The position numbers and the translations under genes are program-made. From Isoetes taiwanensis (lineage: Eukaryota > Streptophyta > Lycopodiopsida > Isoetales > Isoetaceae): DNA of 64,000 nt. Below are positions 36,693 through 46,816 of the stretch, piece after piece (position 1 is the first letter of the stretch; each line of letters opens with the position of its first letter). Location of the stretch: assembly GCA_021234155.1 (NCBI GenBank), contig JAJEKV010000006.1, positions 18,635,920-18,699,919 on the forward strand. Direction: 5' to 3'. The notes beneath the pieces are model-generated. The model made no database searches, was not told where the DNA came from, and saw only the letters and a program-made list of their open reading frames with translations.

Positions 36693-37223
36693 CTAGTTGT
36701 TGTTCATAACAGCATTGTGGCGCCTGGCCAAAGCGTCAATACGCCGCAACTCCCTGAGAAGAAGAGCCCGTGCGAGATTCATATGCGCCCGCATATGCTG
36801 GCGCTCATCTGTGGTGACCTCCACCTCTTCCCACTCCATGTGAGAGACGGCCTCTTCCAATGCTGCAAAGAGGCGCCCAAGCTGCATCCTAAACAATCTG
36901 ACGGAGGCAGCCACAGACTCGGCCAGGGTGTTAATGTTAACAATGCTTGACACAACATCCAGAGCAACCTGCACACGCTCCCTGTTCGGAGAGAAGGCAA
37001 CAGGAGAGGGCACAGCATTGTGAATCACATCATGGACACTTGGCCCGGGAGCAGGAGGCCTGTGAGGAGGGGAAGATGGGGCCTCCTCATCACTTTCAAT
37101 GTTAATGACGGCATCAGCTGGCCTCACCCCAACAAATGCAACGGGACTGCTGCTAACAGCAGCCCCATTCCCAATCTCTATCCCTATAGTCCCACCAGCA
37201 CGATCCATCTCTATTCCAGGCAT
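36693..37223 (-). CDS. Unknown helical protein or Rep C-terminal exon
   Basis: A 176-codon open frame downstream of Rep on the same strand. A good acceptor (TTTCTTTGCAG, ending near 37230) lies just before it and a possible donor near 37313, so it may be a later exon of the Rep transcript rather than a separate gene. The N-terminal half is acidic and proline-rich (NIESDEEAPSSPP near residue 40). The C-terminal half is predicted to be helical (LFAALEEAVSHMEWEEVEV, LARALLLRELRRIDALARRH). I do not recognise a domain. It could be an accessory DNA-binding or multimerisation part of the transposon. Confidence 0.45.
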   Translation of the reverse strand: MPGIEMDRAGGTIGIEIGNGAAVSSSPVAFVGVRPADAVINIESDEEAPSSPPHRPPAPGPSVHDVIHNAVPSPVAFSPNRERVQVALDVVSSIVNINTLAESVAASVRLFRMQLGRLFAALEEAVSHMEWEEVEVTTDERQHMRAHMNLARALLLRELRRIDALARRHNAVMNNN

Positions 37224-37617
37224 AATAACTGCAAAGAAAGATGCAGAATCAAAACAAACAAAGACATATGTACAAGACCTGCAGGCAGCCCCCTACAAGT
37301 CACCCAATTGCCATTGTGTAACCCGTACCCTTCCCAATCCGCTGAATGGGCTCCATCCCAGCCGGGATCCCATACAGCACACATCTAACATCGCTTGGCA
37401 AAGCCACACGGGGTTCGATGTCGGTGCCAAAGTGCCTTCACCCTATGCTCAGATATAAAGGCAGTGTTAGAAGGAAGGATCCAGCTAGTAGACAACACAA
37501 ATTTACCGGTTCTAAGCATCCTAGTGATTGTGTATACAAGGCTAGAGCTCAGATGCCTTCCACCATGATAGTTTACAAAATGAAGAGCCCTTCCCAAGAG
37601 GTTCCTGTTATCCAGAA

Positions 37618-38160
37618 CTACCACATGCTTAATGTCTCCGCACCATCTGCACAGAAGTACGGGTCCTTCCCCATCTCCAATTGGCGTTCGGAAACATTCT
37701 TTGTGTGCAGCTTGAAGTGGGGCTTCCCCATATCCTTCATGCAATACCCTATTAGCCCCTCAAAACAATGGAGCTTCGTATTTCTTAATGCCTTGCAAAC
37801 AAGAACAACCCCCACAGGCTTCTTACCTCCCCACCCAAACCTGCGCTTCATGGCCAAATTGACTACTCTAGGGGACTTCAGAGCAAGCCTAAAGACACAT
37901 TGGTAATGCAGGTGGTCTAGGTCACTCCCCTCTCTCTTTGCACACACGACACACAATCCTCCGGGGAACTTAATCAGCATGTCATAGAACTCTGGGGGTG
38001 CATCCTTGCCTGCCACACCCAGGGTAACACTGACGTCTATGAGGCCTATGCCTTCATCCTCAAGGCCATCTCTGCATGCCTCTATAGCAGACCTGCCAGA
38101 AGAAGACTCTGGTTGCCCATTCCTGCCTGCCCGCCCTGCTCTTCTAGCATCCCTCCTCAT
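37618..38160 (-). CDS. Rep-like HUH endonuclease (Replitron type), probably partial
   Basis: Presumed to nick and rejoin one DNA strand during rolling-circle-like transposition. An open frame runs 38427-37618. The likely protein start is MRRDARRAGRAG at 38160, because the sequence before it reads like an intron end (long pyrimidine tract). Counting from that start: motif I-like strand IDVSVTL near residue 42, metal-binding HUH motif DHLHYQ near 82-87, an RRFGWG block near 106-111, and the catalytic-tyrosine motif GYCMKD near 138-143, then KPHF and NVSERQLEMGK. The order and spacing fit Y1 HUH endonucleases. After NVSERQ the same type of sequence seems to continue leftward (ALHFVNYH, TITRMLRTGKF.LSTSWIL near 37.45-37.6 kb) but not as one uninterrupted frame. 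Activity is doubtful. Confidence 0.7.
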   Translation of the reverse strand: MRRDARRAGRAGRNGQPESSSGRSAIEACRDGLEDEGIGLIDVSVTLGVAGKDAPPEFYDMLIKFPGGLCVVCAKREGSDLDHLHYQCVFRLALKSPRVVNLAMKRRFGWGGKKPVGVVLVCKALRNTKLHCFEGLIGYCMKDMGKPHFKLHTKNVSERQLEMGKDPYFCADGAETLSMW

Positions 38161-39698
38161 GGAAAGAAAACAAACAGAAGAAGGAAGAACAGAAGGGAAT
38201 GAAGCTAACCTGGTTAATATACGCAAGGCGCCTCCAAGGTGACGATTTATACACAGAAATCTGGCCGGATTCCCCATCTTATCCGCAACCACGTCGCCAG
38301 GAACGGCAAGCGTGGCCTTCCAAACATAGCGCCCCGAGCTAGTTGGGCACATCCGCGAATACAGTCTGCCCACTAAACCTAACCATTGCTGAATGCACCC
38401 CAAATGAACAACAGTCGAAAATGGCAAAGATTCCCTTACGCCCCATTCATGTACACTTTTCTATACAATACACCCTAATAACCATTACAACCTTATGTTA
38501 CAAACATACCCTTTTATGAACTAGCAAACTATATGGGACGAACCTTTTTAGGTGGGGAAAAATTAATGGGTAAAAAGATCTTGCCGGGAGAAATCGCATT
38601 AAATGGGAAATGGTACTAGTGTACCTTATATTGGAACTTAGTATAATGGTTGGTAATGGAATCGTTGAACATGGGGGTCGACTAGAGATTTCCTAACAAA
38701 CCCTAGGCAAAATAGAGACTTTGTTATGATGGTTCTATGTTCCTTATACCATGAGTAGAATGGGCATTGTGTCATAAAAAGATGCATGCATGGCATGTCT
38801 AATGTGGAATCGCATTTCTATTGTGGTATACATGTTAGAGAAAGGCATGGAGAATTGTATTCTATTATGATATCATCATTATGGTTATATTTGGATATTG
38901 CATGGATTGCAATCATAATGGTATTGGAACATATATGCTTAATAAAATATTGCATAAGTGCATAGTCTCTTGGGGCCGGAGTCCTTGTGCGGTGGCTTGG
39001 ACTTGCGCTTGTGTTTACGCGTGGCATTGAGATTTGTTATCCTGGCTGGATTCTTTGTCGCGCTACATGGAAAAAGTGGTTCTCCAGTGCTGGATGCGGC
39101 GTGGAAGGGTGTGTACACATGAGGACCTCCCCCTCCCCCCCCCTGGCTACAGGGTCTGATCAGCCCGGATGGCATGTTAGAACTGGAGTAGGCACTGTAT
39201 GATAATGAGAATGTTTAAGCATGCATATGGAAATGTTATCTGTGGCTTGTATGCATACTAACCTGGTTGGTTGGGTTTAGTGGGACTATTCGATAAGCAA
39301 TGATGATTGTTATGGTATTATGAGTTGTAATTATGTATGAATAATCCTTAAGTGCCCCAAATCCCCACTTAGTCTTTAGGACTAATCCCCAGGTTGGTGT
39401 AACCAGTACCTGATGGAGCCGAGTACAGTAAGGCCACAGAGACCTGAGGATCAGAGAGTTGGAGACAAGATCAGGCGTGAGGAGGTGTCTAGATTTCCTT
39501 TACGAATTGGAGGACGAGGCTAGTGAGCATGTAACCGAGACAACCCAGAGATCAAAGGAGAGTCATCCTTCCAGGGTAGAAACTAGTGTGGGATCTACCC
39601 CTAGTTTTTGTGGCCATAAATGCCTTAATGAGCGAACCCTCTGATGAAAAGAGTTCTCTAGTTGAAGATTTTTCTCATAACTAGCAATTGTATTGATT

Positions 39699-40796
39699 CT
39701 ATAATGGGGCTCGCATGAAAATGACAAAAACCTCCGATAGATAGGCTTCTCATTCATCTAGCAGATTTTCTACAATGGTGGATAGTGGATAGCCGCACAC
39801 ATGCGAACCACCCACGAAGAAAAATAAAAAGAATGTCCAATTATACAACTTGGACCCCAGAAAATACAATGCTACTAGATGTTTGGTTTGTGTACCTGCC
39901 GAGAGCTTATCACGGGGATTAAAAAACCCTGCCCTTTCGGGTTTTCGAGGAAAAACCCTAGTGATAAGGCTTTGACAAGGGGCTTAGACAAATGTAAGGC
40001 TGAGAAATTGCTCCTAAAAAACCCACGAATGGAGAAGTCGAAGCGGCTATCACTTGCCAACCTGTACCTGCACATCACCAACACTAGAACAAATGTGAAA
40101 AAACAAACCTCCCAAAGTGGAGAGGCTGATCACGCGTGCCACGCAACAACAAAAGAAAAACCACTTCAAATAGAGGGTCTAGTCACGCGTGCCACGCGAC
40201 AAATACATTAAACAATTAAGGGCGGGGAAAGTGGGCTTCAGAGAAATAGAGAATAAGATACTGCTGAGAGAGAAGAGGAAGCGCCGATGAGATGTTGATG
40301 AAGAACCTCGCCTAATATAGCGATCTCCCAACTAGAGAAAGCATTGAATGCATGCATGCGAGACATGCATGCTCGCTCCTTCTAGAATCTCGATCCGAGG
40401 GCTTGGGTCGATGGGATTCTAGAATGGGGCTCACATGAAAACGACAAAAACCTCCCAAATAGAAGAGAACTTCCTTATAAAAATGGGATCGTGGGTGAAG
40501 GTCAAAGGATTATGGCCAAAGAAGAGGCAAGGCTGAGAAAGGGCATGCCACAGCATGAAAGAAACGCCAAATTGGTCAATCCAAGCAAGGAGAAGCCCAT
40601 CCCCTGCATAGCTTTAGAGAATAAAGAATAAGGTATACTGCTGAGAGAGAAGAGGAAGCGTCGGTGAGACGTTGATGAAAAACCTCGCCTAATATAGCGA
40701 TCTCCCAACTAGAAAAAGCATGCAATGCATGCATGCGAGACATGCATGCTCACCCCCTCTGGAATCTCGATCCAAGGGCTCGGATCGATGGGATTG
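39699..40796. mobile_element. 1.1-kb repeat insertion with 377-bp tandem units
   Basis: Absent from the homologous LTR and flanked by GATT on both sides (39695-39698 and 40793-40796). The right half is about 1.4 tandem copies of a 377-bp unit (CTGCTGAGAGAGAAGAGG begins at 40261 and again at 40638). The left half begins with the same unit (TGGGGCTCGCATGAAAA) but then carries about 480 bp of unrelated sequence with an ACGCGTGCCACGC direct repeat (40134 and 40185). Each full unit contains clustered CATGCATG motifs. No protein is apparent; it is probably a non-autonomous element or an array fragment of the family also present at 15384-15749. Confidence 0.65.
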
Positions 40797-41028
40797 TGGT
40801 TTTAGTGTCTTGGAATTTTGAATGTATGTACATATATTATATGATTTATTTTCAACACTTGTTGAATGTTAATGAACAAAGATTTGATTCTTCACCATGA
40901 TGTACAATGTATAAGAACTTGCATCAATCTCTAAGGAGCTCCAACCACCCTGTGTAAATGTGTTAATATCAAGTGTGTAAAAGGAGATGATCCCAAGCTG
41001 CCAGAGAGGCCAACTTTGGCAAGTTACA

Positions 41029-41415
41029 ATTTCCTAGTTAGCCCGGCCACACTATGACCCTTTGCAAAATTACGTCCCATTTCTATGAATATCAAACTTC
41101 TACCAATGCCATTAAAGATGCACTATCGATCTCTTAGAATTAACTACTTAAATGATCAACGAGGCATACCATTGTTGGTGCTTCAACAAAGCTAATGTTG
41201 GATTCATAATCACCCGTTAGCATAAGTTTGTAATCTCCAAATAAAGTGATTTATAATAAATGTTTAACCTGTACTTACTTGCGTGCTCTATATGGTTTTT
41301 GTTGAACTTCTAGGAGGCGTTGCCTTTCTTTAAATATCTCTAAGAAGGTTTGCCTTTTGGTTCGTTCTCCTTCAATCTTATTCAAAGTGCATTATCCATA
41401 GTACACCCAGAATAG
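41029..41415. other. Spacer, nothing recognised
   Basis: AT-rich flank after the LTR. No gene, RNA or repeat was recognised apart from the ATTTC next to the LTR. Confidence 0.4.
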
Positions 41416-41581
41416 TGTCTTGGTCGTTAGTCTAGTGGTAACACATTAGTTTTAGCAACTATAGGTCTCGAATTCGAGACTGCCCAGAATTGCATTCTGA
41501 GCTGTTGGGCGTCTCATAGATGCAATGTAAAGTGGTTGGGGGCAGAGCCCTACTGCTAGTTTTTTTTTTTTTTTTTTTTTT
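41416..41581 (+). mobile_element. tRNA-derived SINE with T-rich 3' tail
   Basis: A-box-like TAGTCTAGTGG (41428-41438) and B-box-like ATTCGAGACT (about 41472-41481), with the ~33-bp spacing of an internal RNA polymerase III promoter, followed by a ~75-bp body and a run of about 22 T. A T-tail instead of an A-tail is a feature of the plant Au SINE group. The B box sits inside the perfect palindrome GTCTCGAATTCGAGAC. No target duplication was resolved. Confidence 0.65.
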
Positions 41582-44500
41582 GGTTCATTTTATTAATGTT
41601 TTTTGTATTAGATCAAGTGGAGTTTTCTTGCAACGAAAATAACGATGACGACAATGCAAGATTGGTTGACGATATGCTCATATGATGTTGATATTGCTCT
41701 TTAAACAATGCCCCCACTTGTTAACATGTTCAACACATAAATTTGATAATTTAAATAGATAAAAAAGATTAAACTACGTACAATGTTGCATGAAACTCAA
41801 GCATGTAATCAAGACAATATCGATAAGCTAACATAGCATGCATCATTGTAGCCAAAAACTTAATTAAAAACTTAAAATATTGAATAGATAAAAAGAATGA
41901 AAGCACTCTCATGTCACAAGATACTTTAAGCATGTAGCCAAGACTGACATTTCATATTTAAGTGAGGTGTAAACTTGAAAAAACAATGGAAGATAGAGTA
42001 CCACACAACCATAAATAATATTCACATGACATATCCATATGAAATAAGAAGATCAAAATTGATCATGAATAAGATGTCTGCAAGCTCTAATAAAGCAATG
42101 AAGCTACTTCCAAGAAAATTGGAAAAGCTGGGATGTGAGCACAAACGTTATAAATGTTGTTTTTTAACATCATGGGAAATTGTAATTTCACATCCCAAGG
42201 GTTTTTAATTAAAGTAATTGTTCCCAAATGATTAAAGATGTTTGATAATGTGATGAAACATATGTTCGATGAATATTGGATATTGAGTTTTTTATCATCA
42301 ATGGAATCTTATCGTGGAACCTACAGTTCCTCGTGATATGTCATTCTACCATCCCAATGTAGAATCTAAATCGAGAGGAACATCGCCAGGATGAAGATAT
42401 ACCCCATATCTATTTCTGGCAGTCTTTAAAGAACAATGCAACTGCGCAGAGCCTGTATTTACCTTGTTTGAATAAATATAGATAGTTGATGAACACTATT
42501 TTTGCTCCTTAATACTTCTAAGGAGTAGATTGTTCTTCAACATTTAGGACATGAATTATCCCATTAGAAATGAAATGAATTAAGGTCTATCATCCACGGA
42601 AACCATAAGGTCTACCAGACCCAATACAAGAAAGAGAGCACACCAAGACCATTACTTCCAATGAATAAAAAACGTCTGCCACGAAAGGTTCTACGAGTGA
42701 AAAATCTTACCAGAGAAACTATACATTTGTATATATCAATGCAAAGATGGAGGACTCATTTCATCTCACTTATCGAGAACCTCAGGATATAGGATGATAA
42801 TGCCATTATTGCAGGCATCTGTATAAGCAAAGATAGTGGCTGATTAGGTGTAATCAAGTCAATATATTGTGCTCGTATAGTTGCAAATGCTGGATAAACT
42901 TGAAAAATGTGGCATTAATCTTTAGTGGCTTCCCTTTGATAATATTGGTATTTCCATGCTTCTCATGGCCCATCTACCTGTTTCTATTTTGAGGCAATGT
43001 GTACCAGTGTGATTGGATGCAATTGTTTACATGTCTTCATAAGTAAATGTGATAACAAGTATTGTTGTAGGCTAGGGGGAAGTGTGGGATTAATCTGGCT
43101 TTTGTAGTGTGATATTTTAGCCTTCGTCAAAGCACTGGCATCCCAAAGCTTATCAAGCAAGCATGTATCGAGATATTATTTCAAGTGAGTGTGATCTTCA
43201 TTATTCTGCATCTATACAGGGCATGAGCACGCTGCTCGCCATCACTTTTGGAATCTGCCAAAGTTTATACACTAGGTGCTTCTGGAATGGGTATTGTTCC
43301 TTGTTCTTTATATCAAAGCTAATTCTTAAGTTCAAAATAAAAGTCAAGAACATGGTAATATTCAAGGTTAATATGAAGACAATACTATTGAAGGCCAAAA
43401 TGAATGCATCCAATTTAACACTTACTAATTAATGAGACTTTATACAAGTACCTACTACCCAGTGTTGGGTACTCCTTTAAGTAGTTTTATGATCCCTTTT
43501 TAATACTTTTTATGGTAGGGTATAGCATGCTTATGCCCTACAATCATTTCTCCTATGCATTCCATCTAGAGAACCAATATGCATATTTCTTCTTCCAACA
43601 TGCTTTAAGATGTTATGGACTCATGACGACTGTGTAGGCAAGTTTCAGAAATCGGGTGTCTCCCATGTTTACCACCTTTTGGCAATCGAATAGAATAGAA
43701 TAGATTTTTTATCGTCCACGGAGACCAATAGAGTATGTATCGTCCAAAGTGGAACACGGTCACTGAAGCACAAGAGCATAGGAGCACAAGAGCCACATGG
43801 CGTTGGTGCCATCACTTCACCCAGAAACTAACCACATATCACCCAAAAACAAAAACAAAACCAGTTGCGATCACCTCGATACTATTTTTACCGCATAATA
43901 GAATGCGTTGCTCTAGAAGTCACCCCAACCTAAATAAAAAACAACTAAACAACAAATACAAAAACCAATGCAGCTTCGTGTAAATGACCATTCATACAGT
44001 TTCTCCACAGCAATCTATATTTTTATTAAAGCCTAGGCATCAATGCCATAACTATGCTCATAGCCAACTAAGTGATAATAGCTTGAGTTATTGCCGGCCT
44101 ATGATTTTCATGATCCATAACCATGAGCCATAGATCAATAGATGCATTGGTACCAAGCACTTCTACTAGCTAAAAAAATGAAAGCATTATTTGCCATAAA
44201 TCCATCAATGGAAGAAACTCATTAGCTTCAATTATCTTAATATCTGACTCATGGGAGAGATGCAGTCGTGATTCCGGGTTGTGGTTCAAAGGATGTATCC
44301 CCTCTGATATAGAAGCATACACATGAGAAGCAAAAAAAAGGGTCAAGGACCTAGACTTCTTTGAAGTCTCGGATACTTTTTTATGAGAGTAACCAGGAGT
44401 AATAACACTCCGACACACTAGATAGTATGTCATCTACATTACAAATACTTAAAAAGAAAAAAAAAAAGAAAAAAAAGAAAAGGGGAACTAGCAAGCAGCA

Positions 44501-44640
44501 CACCAGAAGGCTTTAGCAAGGTAAACCTTATTAGGTTTTTATTTAGGCTTGGTATCACAATGTCTTAATGGAGCTAAATCTAATCTGATTAAGCAAGAAA
44601 TGGTGTGATAAGATGGTTGTGAAAAATTGTATTCTTTTAA
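41582..44640. other. Intergenic, mostly unrecognised
   Basis: AT-rich DNA without a convincing gene. It includes the second copy of the repeat at 31690-31985 (here 42690-42985) and two short words of a GTCCACGGARACC type near 42590 and 43715. There is also a purine-rich AAAAAAGAAAA stretch at 44452-44482. Open frames of up to about 90 codons (for example 43163-43432) show no motif. Confidence 0.4.
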
Positions 44641-45720
44641 TGTTTTTTTTTGAAGGACGACAAACTTTATTGAAACTCCAAGCCAAAAAGCAAAATACAA
44701 ATGCAGAGGCGGGAATAAAGTCTCAGAGGATAATCATGATCCACTGAGTAGAACCAGCCTATGCATAAGACAACACACTCAAATAGGACTCAAATATCAA
44801 TTGTCGCTTGGCAGGAGCAAGCGAAGAGAAATGGTAAGCCTTAACAATTCTAGCTTGTGCGTCTTGGAGGACAACTGCAGGAGGAATATCCAAACCCTGA
44901 AAGATAGACAGTCTTCTGCGCTTCCAGATGGACCATAACAACCATCCTGATGCTAAATGAAATGCTTGGCTCCGCAACTTATTCCAAGTATCTGGATAGA
45001 CAGCCAGAAGCACTTGCTGACTTGTCAATGTCACATGAAAAAGAGAAAGCAGCCAAGACCAAACAGGCTGGAGATGAACACATAAAAAGAAACAATGCTC
45101 AATGGTCTCGTCCCTTTGCTTGCACAGTGGGCAGAGTGCTGACACTCGAGGATCAAATCTGTGGACAAGCACGTTCACACGAGGACATCTGTGAAGAATC
45201 TGCCACCAAAGCACAGCCACCTTAGGATGAAGTAGTTTATCCCAAGCCCAAGTCCACATACGTCTCCAATTAGGAGGTGAAAGCTGAAGGGACCACCTAG
45301 TGGATGGCGGAAGGATATCACTATTGACAAGCAGCCTATACATAGAATTCACAAGCCTATGCTCATGAATACTCTGGTGGGAAACCCACATGCACCCTTC
45401 AATAGCCTCTGGAGCAACCAATGGCAGAGTACTAGCAACCTTTTGCCAAATAGGTTTGTCCCATCGAGACAATGAGAATTTTGTTTGAAAGATTTGCCAT
45501 GTCGCTAACTGGCCAGAATCATACCATGCCGCAACTGTCAAGATTCCTGCTAACCTCCAGCGCCGTTGAGTTAATGGATGAACCGAGGCACAAAGTGGAA
45601 GATTATTTTCCACAGGTATCCACCAACAAGGGGCATTCAGCTGATGACATGCAACAAATGTAGTCATCGAACGGTTTGTATTTGCAAAAATCTGGAGCCA
45701 TTTTCTTGTTTGGATTTTTT
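44641..45720 (-). mobile_element. 5'-truncated LINE (L1-like), 3' end
   Basis: Minus-strand element ending at 44641 in a short poly-A (T-run on the plus strand, about 44643-44652), preceded by an AATAAAG polyadenylation-type signal at about 44667. The coding part is the C-terminal portion of ORF2. The 5' break is somewhere near 45.7 kb; no endonuclease or RT core is present. 5' truncation is normal for target-primed insertion. Confidence 0.75.
44759..45667 (-). pseudogene. LINE ORF2 C-terminus with zf-RVT domain
   Basis: 302 uninterrupted codons. Residues ~160-215 read DKLLHPKVAVLWWQILHRCPRVN...CPLCKQRDETIEHCFFLC, the plant reverse-transcriptase zinc-binding domain (zf-RVT) with its CPxC, E-x-x-x-H and final C. 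The tail KAYHFSSLAPAKRQL is typical of the region after it. The frame is open but lacks endonuclease and RT, so it cannot work alone. The open length suggests a fairly recent insertion. Confidence 0.75.
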
Positions 45721-45789
45721 TTGTATTAGTAGATCCTTTGCTTTAAGTTTCTCGATTGGATTATATACTTCTTCATAGTTAAATAGTTA

Positions 45790-45842
45790 TCGAGTATATT
45801 GTGATATACTTAAATCTTCATCGAGTATATTGTGATATACTT
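45790..45842. repeat. 31-bp tandem duplication
   Basis: TCGAGTATATTGTGATATAC recurs at 45790 and 45821. The word itself is near-palindromic (GTATAT/ATATAC arms). Confidence 0.85.
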
Positions 45843-46238
45843 GTGTTCCTGTTTGGCTTGTACCTAATTGAACATTTGGACTTTTATTTTTGTTGTTTGT
45901 TAAACAATACCTATTGCATGTGTGTCATGGGAATGAGATGTCTAGTAGTTGTTTCTATTTTTGCAAATGGTTGTACGTTAGAACTCTCTATGTTGAGAAC
46001 TCTCTATGAAAATGTGAATTGCAATGGGATCCACCTTAGCAACAAACCTCCACACATGATCATGAAGGCATTATTTGCATCTCTGGTTAAAGAGATGCTC
46101 ATTTACAAATTGATCATTCCGTAAGAAACACACTTACCATAAATGAGCTAAGCCTAGGCAAACTTGAACTCGCAAAACTCATGGTTTTTTACTTTCTCAT
46201 AATTTTATTGTTAAGAAATCTATGCTGTTTATTTTTTT

Positions 46239-46414
46239 AAGTAGTACATATTTTTGCATAAAAAAGGAAATAATTTACGATGTTTTGCCTTTCTCCATCA
46301 GACGTTCTATTTCCTTGGTACAATCTTTTATGGTTATATTTTAAAGCAATACATATTTCTGCATGAAAAATAGAACGACCTAGGATGTTTTGCCTTTCTC
46401 CATGCATGGAAGCA
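46239..46414. repeat. ~106-bp diverged tandem duplication
   Basis: Two blocks share TACATATTT(T/C)TGCAT, a GGAAATAATTTACGATG / AGAACGACCTAGGATG segment and TTTTGCCTTTCTCCATC/G, at 46247-46303 and 46353-46409. No coding content. Confidence 0.65.
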
Positions 46415-46816
46415 TTGCAACACAAATTGTATGTTCATCTAGAAAATGCAAAAGAAGATGTGCAAAATAATGTAGATGGACTTCGACTATATATGCAAGT
46501 AGAAGACTGCATGTTTAGATCATCAAATTTTGATTAAGGACAATGAGTGTCATGCCTCGGATGCATAGCATGCAATTGTCAAATTGAATTAAAAAAGACA
46601 CTAAGTCAATTAAGCTCAGTAATGTGATATAGAATGAGTATGTCGCATGCAAACAGTTACATTGCGAGTCTTTTGATTTAAGACACGGTAATTTGTTCTT
46701 TGTCTATTGATCCAGGCAATTACAGTTATTAAGCTAGACAATCCTAGACAATAAGATCCAGACAATCCCATATACAAGAGAACATTTCTTACTTGAAACC
46801 TAGTTGATCCACGGCC

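Larger units (their letters stand above)
35656..38532 (-). mobile_element. Replitron-like HUH-endonuclease (Rep) transposon
   Basis: A ~2.9-kb segment inside the LTR that is missing at the same place in the homologous LTR, giving sharp edges. ATGGG occurs at both junctions (35651-35655 and 38533-38537) but once in the uninterrupted copy, so it may be a short target duplication. The only recognisable protein is a Rep-type single-tyrosine HUH endonuclease read leftward, followed by two more frames. A small hairpin GAGGG-ATATG-CCCTC (35697-35711) lies about 45 bp from the element's 3' end, as is common in HUH transposons. No helicase is seen, which argues against a Helitron. Replitron is my best family match from memory. 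An inserted CRESS-DNA virus Rep is the main alternative. The element looks degraded. Confidence 0.7.
32000..41028 (+). mobile_element. Second Ty3/gypsy family, 3' part (RT, RNase H, integrase, LTR)
   Basis: The plus strand reads the RT palm with [11 protein letters not shown] near 32.22 kb and VEVRAFLGLVGYYR-like connection sequence near 32.46 kb. It continues through RNase H with YDFEIEYQPGKENVIADALSR near 32.93 kb, and the integrase zinc finger and core (ITSDRDSRF near 33.57 kb; STAYHPQTTGQVERVN near 33.65 kb). It ends with the C-terminal part [30 protein letters not shown] near 34.1 kb and a chromodomain-like WSGCPIEDATWED near 34.35 kb, before the polypurine tract and 3' LTR. The integrase tail and chromodomain-like end point to a chromovirus-type lineage. 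It is broken in several places. The LTR has taken in two younger insertions. The stretch just after the LTR (ATTTC) resembles the base run flanking the minus-oriented LTR, so both parts may descend from one insertion. Confidence 0.87.
34451..41028 (+). repeat. 3' LTR of the second gypsy family, split by two insertions
   Basis: Opens TGTAAAGAGCCTAGGG and closes GCAAGTTACA. LTR sequence is present at 34451-35655, 38538-39698 and 40797-41028, about 2.6 kb in total, equal to the minus-oriented copy. The interruptions are the Replitron-like element and the ~1.1-kb repeat insertion, both absent from the other LTR, so both are later than the retrotransposon insertion. Confidence 0.85.

Noticed and set aside
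37346-37906. 186-codon plus-strand frame opposite the Rep region
   Set aside because: It mirrors the minus-strand Rep sequence, whose motifs are clear; it is a shadow frame.
35656-38532. Helitron identity for the HUH element
   Set aside because: No helicase domain, a single-tyrosine YCMKD motif instead of the two-tyrosine Helitron motif, and a possible ATGGG duplication.
39699-40796. Centromeric satellite array
   Set aside because: Fewer than three units, cleanly inserted into an LTR with GATT on both sides; it behaves like a mobile insertion.
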